In this document: positions 37,369 through 49,318 of the stretch, in pieces | Position numbering within the stretch: the stretch's first letter is position 1 | How the letters are laid out: each line of letters begins with the position of its first letter | NCBI GenBank assembly: GCA_963921935.1 | Contig: OY998175.1 | Location: 230,880,122-230,944,121, forward strand | Direction of reading: 5' to 3' | Length of the DNA stretch: 64,000 nucleotides | From: Galeruca laticollis | Taxonomy: Eukaryota > Arthropoda > Insecta > Coleoptera > Chrysomelidae | Program-made: the position numbers and the translations under genes | The notes under the pieces: model-generated | What the model saw: the letters and a program-made list of their open reading frames with translations, nothing else | Database searches by the model: none | What the model was told of the DNA's origin: nothing

Positions 37369-38980
37369 GTAACATCACGGTTGGTCCTTCAGAGCTTATA
37401 AACATAAAAGTGAATACGACTTGCCGCATTTTTGCTTTTCCATTAGAAAACAGGAGAATGCAAAACACATGTAATAATTTTAAAATGTTCAAAGTAAATA
37501 TACGTATTTACGCCGTCTGGCTTTTCGATCAATTTATTATAAACAAACATCTCAACTGAGATTTATTTTAGCAACAACATATTCAACGAAGCAATAGTTG
37601 TGATAAAGATACACTGAATATGATGGAGCCAAGGAACCACGGCGTCGAAGTTGACAAAATAGTACTAATTGGAAAAGGATTGGTTACGTTGGCGAAGGAG
37701 ATCCCAGTACGATTGATAAACGTGGACGTGTCATCAAAAAGGAAACCTGGACTGGATCCGTGTACCAGTGATGTCTATAGTTTGTCAAATAACGACAATT
37801 AACAACTCCAATGCCAGATTCGAACAAATGTTATCAGTAGCTCGTCAATCCTTAAATCAAGCTGAGTAAAGGATAATGAGAGAATTTCACTTGCAGTATC
37901 GACATCTCTTCGTACCAAAAGGAGGGAAGAGAGGTACAACATCAGCTGTCAAACACAAAATCGATACTGGAAATGCCAATTCAATTAGGCAATCAGCTCG
38001 ACGACTACCACGCGCCAAGAGAGAGGAAGCTGAAAGAATAATTCGAGAGATAGCAGAAGAAATAGGAATAGTACCATTTACTAGTCCATGGCTGTCTCTA
38101 GTAGCACTTGTCAAGAAAAAGGATGGAACTACGAGATTCTGCGTGGATTATCGTCAGGTAAACAACGTTACGAAGAAAAACAGCTATCCTCTACCTCGAA
38201 TCGACGATACGTTGGCAGCACACTGATTTCCACCCTGGACCTGAAGTCTGGATATTGACAAGTAAAAATGGACTCAGAATACATAGAAAAGACTGTCTTT
38301 ACCACCTCATTTGGATTATAGCAATTCAACGTCATGCCATTCGGGCTCTGTAATGCACCCACAACATTTGAAAGACTCATGGAAAATGTCTTGAGAGGGT
38401 TGTGTTGGAAGACATGTCTGGTCTATTTCGACGACAGGCGGAATCTAGGGAAGCTGCAGTTTCAAAAACTGCTGTAGTCAACGGAGAATGGTCACCCACC
38501 AGGATCAGAGAAGATCAGGAGAATGATCCTCACTTAAAGAATATTTGGAAATGGAAGGAAGAAATTCGGCGACCTACCTGGCAAGAAGTGTCAAGATTTT
38601 CAAGGACAATCAAAGCATATTGAGCTCAGTGGGACTCCCTTGTCCTGAAAGAAGAGCTGTTGAAAAAAAACCTTGACAACGATAATGGTTTCGAGATGAG
38701 AAGACAGATGATTATCCCGAGAACTAGAGTAGCCGAGGTACTGAAAAAGTTACACGACAATCCATCGGGTGGTCATCTGGGTGCAAAGAAACCCATTCAG
38801 CAAGTCCGTCAAATGTTTTATTGGATGATCAGCTACGACGATGTGAAGGAAGTTGTCGTACCTTTCGAAATTTTCAATGATTTCCCAAAATTTTCAAGTT
38901 TCCTAAAATTATAATTTTTCTGTCTTCTTCAAAAATTCAAGATTTCAAAAATTTTCCAAGCATTTTTCAAAAATTTCCCA
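37369..38980 (+). mobile_element. Ty3-type LTR retrotransposon internal fragment, only in copy B
   Basis: About 1.6 kb absent from the equivalent place in copy A (near 5957). It encodes a reverse transcriptase start (37876-38226: FTSPWLSLVALVKKKDG, FCVDYRQVNNVTKK, YPLPRIDD), then, after stops and an internal deletion that removes most of the catalytic domain and RNase H, a remnant of the zinc-binding N-terminal integrase domain (38660-38860: LKKLHDNPSGGHLGAKK... VRQMFYWMISYDDV). No LTR was recognised at either end and no envelope gene is seen. Inert relic. Confidence 0.8.
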
Positions 38981-39241
38981 AATAAATTTGGAAAAATGTA
39001 GATACTTATAAACCAGAGAAATTTCAAGTTTTACATTATTTTCCAAATTTGTTAAGAACCTTCAGAATTATTTTAAAAGGAGAGACAACCTTTACCAATT
39101 TTTTTGGTCAATAAGCAATTATTTTTAATAATAATGTTCAAAACCGGATGAAATGTGTTTATAATGACATGTTAGGTAATATCGCAGTAATAAAAGCGAA
39201 TTTAACTAATATGATTACATTTGATTGTGTTACAAGGTCTA

Positions 39242-39931
39242 ATGATGATCACTACGTCCAAACTATCTAACGAAATAAATTCTCATCATTCAGTCGTGTT
39301 AGATAAACCCAGCAAGATGGATTTAACCGAAGAGCAACAAAGATTGATACATCGTATAGCACTCGAGAACGGTTTAAGTGATTTTCAACTAGTGAAAAGT
39401 CCTGGTGCAATAAAAGGTGATAACTTCCTAGGAATCCTCACAGCTATCACTTTAACAGACGAAGAAAAAACTTTAGAACTAATTTTAAAATCAGCTCCCA
39501 AGAATGAACCTTTCAGGGAAGCAGCGCCAGTTCACGGAATGTACGATAAGGAAATTTACATGTATAGAAAAGTGTTCGAAGAATTTAAAAAGTTTCAAGA
39601 AGAATACAACATCTCCATGATAGAATACGCCAAAGTCCACGCCATTTCTTTCGCCATGAAGCGTAAAAATCCCGAATTGTTCGCGGAACTGACAAAGCCT
39701 CTTCGAAATAATGTTTTCGACATGATGAAGGAGAAGCTCGTGGAACACGTCAACGCGGTCATCGATAATGCTAATAAAGCAGTAGCAGATGATCCTGAAC
39801 TGATCGAGTGTCTGAAAAATGTCGAAACAAAAGTATTAGATCTGTTCGAGAATGGGTTCGACAACGAAGATTTCAAGTAGGTTGTTAGTCATGTCGATTG
39901 TTGGTGTAATAACTTTTTGTTCAAATATGAG
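39242..39931 (+). pseudogene. EcKinase-like gene, first coding exon, inactivated
   Basis: Duplicate of exon 6230-7063. Two lesions are visible. A 144-bp (48-codon) in-frame deletion at about 39616 removes the segment equivalent to 6606-6749, which holds the hinge motif CFVMENL. A TTG-to-TAG change at 39878-39880 stops translation five codons before the HxD catalytic histidine. The downstream frame still reads through the catalytic loop and keeps the donor GAG|gtaaat at 39931. No partner exon is seen before the window ends. The product, if any, would lack hinge, catalytic loop and metal site. Confidence 0.9.
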
Positions 39932-40168
39932 GTAAATATTTATTATATTCATTTTTTCGGGTTTTGAATTTGAACATAATTTAAGAATCTCTCTGTATCG
40001 TCTGTCGTAATCAATCTGACTTCGTTTATCATTTCGATTGTTTTGTTAAGATTTAAAGCCTCGTATCTCAGAAACTAGCAATATTTAGAATGCGAATATT
40101 TCATAGTTCATAACTGAATTCTTCTACAATAAATAGATCATTTATATTAATTTTTATGTTTAACGATA

Positions 40169-40478
40169 TTGGAGTTATCAGCAGTTTTAAGAAGATATGA
40201 CATTCTTCAATTTTTGATGAATGTGAAAGATGCAAGTGAAATTTGGAACCCTGTATTTCGGAAATTAGTGGAAATGTGTAAAATTCTTCCTAAATCCACT
40301 GAATATTTATACAGTGACCAGCAATGTGGCAGAGTAATAAATGAATTAAAAGAAGTCCAATTAGACAATGAAAAACTGAAAGGAAAAATGAGAGAACAAC
40401 ATGAAAAAATTGCAGCTTTGGAAAGAGAAATGCGGGAAAAGCCTGGTACTGAAAGGCATAGAGGACAAAACCATGGAA
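40169..40478 (+). mobile_element. RTE-like LINE ORF1 piece, copy B
   Basis: Duplicate of 7301-7610, coiled-coil N-terminus of ORF1, ending at the same AAAACCATGGAA target site (40467-40478) where the PLE enters. Confidence 0.75.
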
Positions 40479-41886
40479 TTAACTGTCTCGACCATTACTT
40501 CGTGGAATCTACTCATATTAGTGTTTTAAATGAAACCCACGGTTTCTCGTTAATACCACAATATAATAAAAATTGTTGAAAATTCTAAAAAATTGACAAT
40601 TGTTTCGATAAATCAATATCATCGTCAGAATGACAAAAGTTACATTTCATTTGATGCCTACCTGGCATAGTTATTTTGGCTAGACCAAGAAGTGACCTAA
40701 CTTGTGATTGACTTAAAGAAGAAGATGTGATATTACAAATATTGGAGCTCAGATATTATTAGCCCTATGATGATATCCCGGATATCATTCTTCCAATTAA
40801 GATCAGTATAACTATGCAATGATATATAAAACCAGGAAAACTATATCTGCTGATCTTTACAATTATCACTTAAGAAGACAGTTTATTAGTGGAAAACTCC
40901 CTAGATTTAACTGTTCATTGACAACTTCATATTGTGGGTTCCTTAATTGTCTTCTAATTTCCAATTCTTCAAGGGAATCCAGTTCTTGTTCCTTTTCACA
41001 AATATGCAGCACTTCTAGTTTTGTGTTAGGTGTCAATGAATGATTGGTGTCAAGTAGATGTTTTGCGTAGTGGGATTTATCTAGTTGTTTTAATCTGTAT
41101 GCTCGTAAGTGTTCACTGTATCGGATTTCGAAATTCCTAAGGGTCTGACCCAAATAGACAGCATTACATTCTGGACATTTGAGTTTATATATAACTGACT
41201 TCTTTAATGGTGGTATTTTTGTTTTTACATTTAACAATTTTGTACTAACGTTACTTTCTGTTTTAAAAGAAATTGTTGTATTCGTTGCTGAAGATTTTAT
41301 CTTTGAAATATTATTAGAAATATTTCCTGCATATGTGATGGTTTTATAAGTTCTTATTTCATCAGTTTGTTTAGAAACTATTAGTTGTAATGCCACTTTT
41401 TCCTCTTTTTTATCAATTAGCTTATTTAACATATATAATGGATAACCATTGGATGTTGCTATTTGTATAATTGTATTAACTAATCAAAAAGTTGGAAGCA
41501 ATCAACTTGCAAGATAACTATGAACTTATTTCGTTCGATGTGACTAATATGTTCACTAAAATTCCTCCTAAAGAATGTCTAATACTTACTAGAAGGTAAA
41601 AATATTATTCCAGGAACAATATCAGATATACTTAACTTATTTGATGTATGCATTAATCAAAATTATTTCACTTTTGACAATAAGATATATATTCAAAATG
41701 AAGGTTTACCAATGGGAAGCCCTATATCACCTATTTTGGCAAACATTTTTTTGGACAATTTAGAAAGAAAGATCTTTGAAAGTAATATTTCGAAAAGTGT
41801 TTTATTTTGGTATAGATATGTAGATGAAATATTAGCTTGTTTTATGGGTAGTGAACGACAATTAGATGTATTTTTCAACCACATTA
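40479..41886 (+). mobile_element. PLE1, copy B, truncated by the duplication breakpoint
   Basis: Duplicate of 7611-9036: the left inverted arm with a minus-strand GIY-YIG frame (41432-40866) followed by the truncated plus-strand reverse transcriptase (41712-41886, MGSPISPILANIFL ... RYVDEILACF). The YVDE change is shared with copy A, so it predates the duplication. Similarity ends at 41886. Confidence 0.85.
40592..40631 (-). ncRNA. Hammerhead ribozyme motif, PLE1 copy B
   Basis: Identical in all core and stem positions to 7724-7763: CUGACGA, stem II GAUA/UAUC, GAAAC, AAUU, GUC. Confidence 0.7.
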
Positions 41887-42360
41887 ATAATACGCGGGAC
41901 AACACATTGAGACGAAGGCGGTTATGTGGATTTCCCGCTGCTTGTCTTCGATATATCGCAATTTGTAAAACATCAATATTATCTCCTCCATTCAAACGCA
42001 CTGAGATTCTAGGAATAACATCTTGGTTACAAACATAAAAACTCACTCTATTTGCGAAGGCCATTATATTCAGCAAAATTCAACAAACACTGAAAATCAC
42101 ATAAACTTGAACAGTACAAAAAAAACTTCAATTAGTCTAATAATTCAGAAACAGTTCTTGAGCTTTATGACATCAACAAGAGAACGACTATTGACATTTC
42201 AATTTTGTTGATTTTCCCCCTCTTTGAATTGTTCTCCATGCCTACTACGAGATAACAGGAATAAGTATATTAATTACTGGTGCTATGTAGGTATTCGAAG
42301 ATGATTCAGATAACGTTTCAAATACAAGAAAAGGAAAGAGAAACGATCTCGAAAAGGTGG
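41887..42360. other. Unplaced sequence at the duplication breakpoint
   Basis: It begins exactly where copy B ends. The minus strand has a modest open stretch (about 42065-41890) reading VSFYVCNQDVIPRISVRLNG and then IYRRQAAGNPHNRLRLNVL, which I do not recognise. It could be part of another transposon or a gene fragment. Nothing similar was noticed elsewhere in the window. Confidence 0.35.
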
Positions 42361-42366
42361 GAATAT

Positions 42367-42370
<4 letters not shown>

Positions 42371-42415
<45 letters not shown>
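42371..42415. repeat. (TA)n near a solo PLE end
   Basis: TA repeat 125 bp from the hammerhead at 42540. Confidence 0.95.
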
Positions 42416-42417
<2 letters not shown>

Positions 42418-42539
42418 AATCAGAAAATCAAAACAGATGATTATTCTGTGGTAATTATCGACCGTACTATTTATATAAGCAAAAGGTGATGATTGTCAGG
42501 TATGCGGTCAGTATAAGAAATAAAACTCTATATTCTCAT

Positions 42540-42579
42540 TCTCAATATTTCGCTATTGTTTAATAGCATCATCAGGAGA
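42540..42579 (-). ncRNA. Solo Penelope-type hammerhead ribozyme
   Basis: Minus strand: stem I UCUC/GAGA (four pairs), core CUGAUGA, unpaired U, stem II GCUAUU(AAAC)AAUAGC with six perfect pairs, GAAA, a UA loop, U-U, cleavage predicted between plus bases 42544 and 42543. Every core base conforms. No PLE coding sequence is next to it, so it is probably the terminal remnant of a 5'-truncated insertion. Confidence 0.7.
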
Positions 42580-44207
42580 CAAGATGTTAAGAGTCAGTAA
42601 GAGTTGATGTACACCACATTAAGGTACTAACTAGACTAGTTTCGCTTGACCGATTTTAACAAATTTGGGCTCATATGAAAGAGCATAGTTTACACTACAA
42701 AACGCTTACTTGGTTTTGACTTGTAGACTTTCGTCTTTGCCACTAGATGGTGGTAACTGAAATGGTAGCAAATTTTTGAGTTTTTACAAAAAAACAAATG
42801 TAATGGTATATTCATTTTTACATATTTTAAAAGAGGATACATTTTTCTAAAATTTAATGGAAAAAATTAATCATCTACCTTTTTTTGAACCGTTGATATT
42901 GAACAAAATATAATTTTATTACATTAAAAAATGGCACACCACTGCTTTTTATCCAAACAAAAATCATTTTCGTAATCAGTTATTAGTTGCTAACAAAAAG
43001 AACTCAGTGACTTTTTTTCGTTAGACGAACGGTTTTGGATTGAAAAAATAAGATTTAAGCGAAGCAGGCCATGATCTATATTAAGAAAGAAAACACTTTA
43101 TTGTCAATCACGCTGATATTCATTTTAACAATTCCTGCTATTAACATCTAATTCAATGTTATGTAAAAAGTATTTTTACAACAAATCATGCCTTTTACCA
43201 ATGAAAAAGCTTTTGATATGTTGAGAATTTATTTTCAATGTTTTGAAAATGCGGCAATTGGTTCTAGGCGGTATGCACTGCGTTATCCCCTCCGAAGACG
43301 GCATTCGAAAATGGTTTTTCGTCGTTTAGCCTTACGTTTAAGGCAACATGGCCAAGTGCAACCAACTCCAACTTTGAGAAGAAATCGTAGAGTAAGAGAT
43401 TATAAATGTGTTGGCTTATATTCATGCAGACCCCCATTTAAGCATAAGATATATCTCCAGATATTTAGGAATATCCTATGGCTCAGTGCAAAAAATAATA
43501 ATGGATTTTAAAATGCATCCGTATCACGTCGTGATTCATCAATCCTTAAATGAGACTGACGTAGGCTCGATTCTTGCTACTGGCTTAGAGATTTCCTTAG
43601 GGAAAACCGTCATATTTTGTCACAAATATTGTGGACAGATGAAGCATCTTTTTGCAGTAACGGCAGGGTAAATCTTCATAACATGCATTACTGGTCGGAC
43701 ACTAATCCACACTGGTTACGTGAAGATTATCAGCAGGGTCGATGGAGCGTCAACGTCTGGTGCGGTGTTATTAATGGTGCTATTATCGGTCCGCACATCT
43801 GTAATGGTAATCTAGCCGGTGACATGTATTTGAACTTTTTATTGAACGATTTATCAGGACTCTAAGAAAATGTGCCTTTAGAAATAATGAGAAACAAGTG
43901 GTTTCAACAAGATTCCCGGCACATTATTCTCGAAATGTGCAAGATTTTTTGAACAGGCAATTTCCTAACCGTTGGATTGTAGAGGCAGTCTATTTTTTCG
44001 GCCACCACGGTCCCCCGATTTAACCTGGCTTGATTTTCGTCTGTGGGGCCGAATAAAGGATTTGGTGTATAAAACTCGACCAACTACTTGAGAAGACATG
44101 ATAGTCCGAATTCAAAACGCCATAAATAATATACCAGGAGCGGAAATTAAGGCAGCTGTCAACTCCCCCCAGAAAATATTGGACCATTGCATTCAAAATA
44201 ATGGACA

Positions 44208-47200
44208 CCCACTGAGCACAGAACCTTGCAAAACATTGCTGCAAATTACATTTATATACATTTTGAAATGTTTCCTGGAGAAGTTGCAGTAATATTATTG
44301 CACAATTACATTTATATACGGTTTGAAATGTTTCCTGGAGAAGTTGCAGTAATATTATTGCGTTAGTTTAGTTGAAACGTTGTGATTTGCTCATTAGAGA
44401 AACATTCCATAAAGTTGAGATTTCCTTCCCACTGAAACGTTTGTAATTGAGGTTGCCGTGATGTTCTTAGATATGCCAGTTGTAATATTGCATCAGCATT
44501 TTTTCAGAAACATTGCTGTAAGTTAGTTATTTGTTATTTTTGAAACATTTCGCTATTAAGATTCAGTGATATTGTCAAATACACAAATTGAAATATTGTA
44601 ATTTACTTCCGCAAGTAACATTGCTGTAAGTTAGTTATTTCTTCCAGTCGAAATATTTCCATATGAAGTTTCAGTACCTATCCAAGTTGGAATATTGCGA
44701 TATTTTTTAATCAAAAAACATTGCTGTGAGTTAATATTATTCCTTCCTTCTGAAAAATTCCTAGATGCATGACGTTTATTTCGATTACTCTCCGGCACAC
44801 TTTTCGGATTTCGAATTTATATATTTCTAGATTAGGTCTGATCGGAACTGAGTGAATGGTTCCCAATGCATTGCTTTTGTTTTTTGCGTCGCGCGTCACG
44901 TATTCTGATCTGCAAATTCCTGACGCGATTCACCAATTCGCCAATCACAATTCGTGAAGATAGCGTGACGTGCGACGCAAAAGGCGAAAACGATGCATTG
45001 TAAACTCATCCTAACCGAGCCCAATAATAGTATAGAAGAAGAACAAAAAGGTTGGGTTAGGATTTGTTTCTTTCGAGTTTCGAGTGTTTCGACCGGTCGT
45101 TGGGGGGAAAAAGACATAACATTTTTCACATTTATTCTGTTTTCTTGGTGAAGTGAAGCAATGGATTAATTTATATTTGTTTTATATTTGTATACTCTAT
45201 ACAATAGGATCACAGTTTCCTTTTTATTTTATAGTTGTGAATTGAAAGGTGTGTTTCAGGTATAAATATTTGTTTTTCATTTAGATATATTACGTTTCAA
45301 TTATATTAGTTGTTATATACAATATCAACAAGACTATAGGCTCCTTCGATTTAATCACTTGTTTGTGAAGTTTATTTGAACCACAAATTGCCATTTTAAT
45401 ATACCTCCAGGAAGCATCGAGTAATCTGGTTGTTTCCCAGTATATAAGTTGATATCTGTGCAAATTGTGTAGTGTGATATATTTTTGTTATTAAGATATT
45501 TTTTATTATGAATTTTTTAGTTCAAAAAATTAATGGATGCATATTTATAATTTAATTTTTCTACTGCTTTTAGTATTTGTATAATCCCACTGAGCAAGAA
45601 TATGTTGCCTCAACGTTGCTGCAAATCACATATAGGATGTGTAATGTTACTTCCGACTTTGCAATGCTGTTGCATCAACATGCCAGCAACGCCGTAACGG
45701 CCGCCATTGCAACGTTCATTTGTAATATTTCAAAAGTTATGTTAGGTGATGGTACGTTCAAATGCAAGGTTGCATCATTATTTCATTATCACATTCTAAT
45801 CAACTTTCTATTATGATGTTGCAGTTACCTTATAACTAGACGTTTCAGGAAATGTTCCTATACATTTCAAAAGTATATTCAAATCATCTTCCATTTGGTA
45901 TGTAGCAGGGACCTCATAATTAGAACTTACTAGTACCATTCCAAGACATTTCAGAGGTATAATTGAATCAACTTCTATTTGTGATGTTGCAAGATGTTGC
46001 ATATTCCCTGTTATTGAAAGTTGAAGATAATGTTCGAAAGTTTACTAAAATCATCTCTATGATTTGGCAATATAATTATTAGGGAGTTACAGGTACTCTC
46101 CAATTATCATATTGATTATGAAAAAATGCTTAATTTTATTAAGATTGCAAAATTTCAGAATGGATCAATTAGTCTCTTAACCTCAAATTGAAATGACTTG
46201 CGTTTGTACTTAATGAAGAGTACTTCTAATCTCTAGAGGCTACAGCATGATTAAATGAACGTGTGACTTCAATTTGGTTTCATGATGTGGTTGAAAGTTT
46301 TCATAAAGTTTTGTCAAAATGTATATTCTAAGTTAAACAAAAACTTATTGAGATTCATTACTGACTGCACTTTTAACGCAGAGTGTGTGTCCGTTCTGAA
46401 CTTTGGACAAGTAAGAGAACCCAAAAAAGCCAATTTAAATCAAAATATTCCAACGATTTATTGAACCGAAATAGAAAAACAATATTGCACATAAAATAAC
46501 ACATCAGATACAAAAGAACATGTATATCCAGTAGCAGATAATTCAGTTCAGTGAATGAATGCATGAATGAACACTGCTTTATATTCATCAATTTCGTTTT
46601 GTCAGTTTCTACGCAATGGTCCACTGAATACTTCGCATGGAACCATTAAACAAATACTAAAAGCAGTAAAAAAATTAAATTATAAATATTTATTGAACTA
46701 AAAAATTCATAATAAAAAATATTTTAATAACAAAAATATATCACACTACACAATTTGCACAGATATCAACTTATATACTGGGAAACAACCAGATGACTCG
46801 GTGCTTCCTGAAGGTATATTAAAATGAAAATTTGTGTTTCAGATGAACTTCACAAACAAGTGATTAAATCGAAGGAGCCTATAGTCTTGTTGATATACTA
46901 TGTAACAACTAATATAATTGAAATGTGATAATTCTAATTGAAAAACAAATATTTATACCTGAAACACACCTTTCAATTCACAACTATAAAATAAAAAGGA
47001 AACTGTAATCCTATTGTATAGAGTATACAAATCTAAAGCAAATATAAATTAATCCATTACTTCACTTCACCAAGAAAACAGAATTAATGTGAAAAATAAA
47101 ATTTCTTTTGCTCTCCAACGACCGGTCGAAACACTCGAAACTCGAAAGAAACAAATCCTAACCCAACCTTTTTGTTCTCCTTCTATACTATTATTGGGCT

Positions 47201-49045
47201 CGGTTAGGATGAGTTCCCAATGCATCGTTTTTGCCTTTTGCGTCGCACGTCACGCTATCTTCACGCATTCTGATTGGCGAATTTGTGAATCGCGTCAGGA
47301 ATTTGCCGATCAGAATACGTGACGCGCGACGCAAAAAACAAAAACGATGCATTGGGAACCATTCACTCAGTTCCGATCAGACCTAATCTAGAAATATATA
47401 AATTCGAAATCTAGGAATTTTTCAGAATGAAGGAATATTATTAACTCACAGCAATGTTTCTTGATTAAAACATATCGCAATATTCCAACTTGGATAGGTA
47501 CTGAAACTACATATGGAAATATTTCGACTGGAAGAAATAACTTACAGCAATGTTACTTGCGGGAGTGAATGACAATATTTCAATTTATGTATTTGACAAT
47601 ATCACTGAAACTTAATAGCAAAATTTTTCAAAAATAACGAATAACTAACTTACAGCAATGTTTCTGAAAAAATGCTGATGCAATATTACAACTGGCATAT
47701 CTAAGAACATCAGGGCAACCTCAATTGCAAACGTTTCAGTGGGAAGGAAATCTCAACTTTATGAAATGTTTCTCTAATGAGCAAGTCACAATGTTTCAAC
47801 TAAACTAACGCAACAATATTACTGCAACTTCTCCAGGAAACATTTCAAATCGTATATGAGTGTAATTGCGCAATAATATTACTGGAACGTCTCCAGGAAA
47901 CATTTCAAAATGTATATAAATGTAACTTGCAGCAATGTTTTGCAAGGTTCTGTGCTCAGTAGGATGGTTCCATGCGGAGTATTCAGTGGACCATTACGTA
48001 GAAACTGACAAAACGAAATTGATGAATATAAAGCAGTGTTCATTCATTCATTCATTGAACTGAATTATCTGCTGCTGGAAATACATGTTTTTTTGTATCT
48101 GATGTGTTATTTTATGTGCAATATTGTTTTTATTTCGGTTCAATATATCGTTGGAATATTTTGATTTAAATTTGCTTTTTCTGTGTTCTCTTACTTGTCC
48201 AGAGTTCAGAACGGACACACATTCTGCCTTAAAAGTGCAGTCACTAATGAATCTCAACAAGTTTTTTTAACTTAGATTATACATTTTGACAAAACTTTAT
48301 GAAAACTTTCAACCACACCATGAAACCAAATTGAAGTCACTAGCCCTCAACACACGTTTAGTTAATCATGCTATAGCCTCTACAGATTAGAAGTACTCTT
48401 CATTAAGTACAAACGCAAGTCATTTCAATTTGAGGTTAAGAGACTAATTGATCCATTTTGGATCAAATTTTCCAATCTTAATATAATTAAGCATTTTTCC
48501 ATAATCAATATGATAATTGGAGAGTACCTGTAACTCCCTAATAATTATATTGCCAAATCATAAAGATGATTTTAGTAAACTTTCGAACAGTATCTGCAAC
48601 TTTCAATAACAGGGAATATGCAACATATTGCAACATCACAAAAAGAAGTTGATTCAAGTTTACTTCTGAAATGTCTTGGAATGGTACTAGTAAGTTCTAA
48701 TTATAAGGTCCCTGCTACATACCAAATGGAAGATGATTTGAATATACTTTTGAAATGTATAGGAACATTTACTGAAACGTCTAGTTATAAGGTAACTGCA
48801 ACATCATAATAGAAAGTTGATTAAAATGTGATATTGAAATAATGATGCAACCTTGCATTTGAACGGTGTCCGTACGTACCATCACCTAACATAACATTTG
48901 AAATATTACAAATGAACGTTGCAAAGGCGGCCGCTACGGCGTTGCTGGCATGTTGATGCAACATCATTGCAAAGTCGGAAGCAATAGTACACATCCTATA
49001 TGTGATTTGCAGCAACGTTGAGGCAACATATTCTTGCTCAGTGGG
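44208..49045. mobile_element. Outer non-autonomous transposon (e2), CCCACTGAGCA termini
   Basis: The ends are inverted: CCCACTGAGCACA at 44208 and TGCTCAGTGGG ending at 49045. A 2-bp target duplication CA (44206-44207, 49046-49047) restores the mariner reading frame. Apart from the inner copy it is about 2.46 kb. It carries no coding region, but many short degenerate repeats such as 'aacattgctgtaagttagtt' and 'gcaatattactgcaac'. Paired open frames in the two arms are mirror images created by nesting, not genes. Confidence 0.85.
45586..47963. mobile_element. Inner inverted copy (e1) of the same transposon
   Basis: A complete element of 2378 bp in the opposite orientation to its host e2, with ends CCCACTGAGCAAG (45586) and TGTGCTCAGTAGG (47963). 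A 2-bp AT duplication (45584-45585, 47964-47965) matches the uninterrupted sequence seen inside e1 itself near 46640. The order of segments is therefore L, M, inverted L, inverted M. Confidence 0.85.
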
Positions 49046-49318
49046 CAACATTTTGAACAATTACAACAAAACTATTAATTTATTTTTAACGTTTATTTTC
49101 AAAGTTCTGTGTTCTTGGTTTTAGTGTTATTGCTCCTGCTGTTGTTGGACAGTTTTATTAAGATTTTTTTTTCCAAATATATAAATTAGTATGTTTGGAG
49201 ATATGGGCGCCCTATGTAAATTCATTTGATTTTTTTAATCCAAAACCGTTTGTCTAACGAAAAAAATTCACAAGGTTCTTTTTGTTAGCAACTAATAAGT
49301 GATTACGAAAATGATTTT

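Larger units (their letters stand above)
31415..41886. repeat. Segmental tandem duplication, copy B
   Basis: Second copy of 1-9036 in the same orientation, starting about 150 bp after the stop codon of the copy A EcKinase. It carries a private Ty3-type fragment (37369-38980), a pseudogenised EcKinase exon, and the same LINE-with-PLE insertion as copy A, so those insertions predate the duplication. Similarity to copy A stops abruptly at 41886 in the middle of the PLE reverse transcriptase; the sequence that follows is not found elsewhere in the window. Confidence 0.95.
43188..49078 (+). pseudogene. Mariner/Tc1-type transposase, split and frameshifted
   Basis: N-terminal HTH part 43188-43400 (MPFTNEKAFDMLRIYFQCFENA), a second helix-turn-helix (HLSIRYISRYLGISYGSVQKI) and the DDE domain (ILWTDEASF, then WFQQDSRH, then WLDFRLWGRIKD) spread over at least four frames. 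The end reads CIQNNG up to 44205, is interrupted by the transposon 44208-49045, and resumes in frame at 49046 with QHFEQLQQNY and a stop at about 49078. Restoring continuity needs only removal of the insert and one CA dinucleotide. Confidence 0.75.

Noticed and set aside
44896..47322. Pairs of similar 60-80-codon open frames (for example 45129-44896 and 47089-47322; 46002-45811 and 48618-48809)
   Set aside because: They are mirror copies created by one transposon nested inverted inside another. Similarity between arms follows the DNA repeat, not codon positions, and no domain is recognisable.
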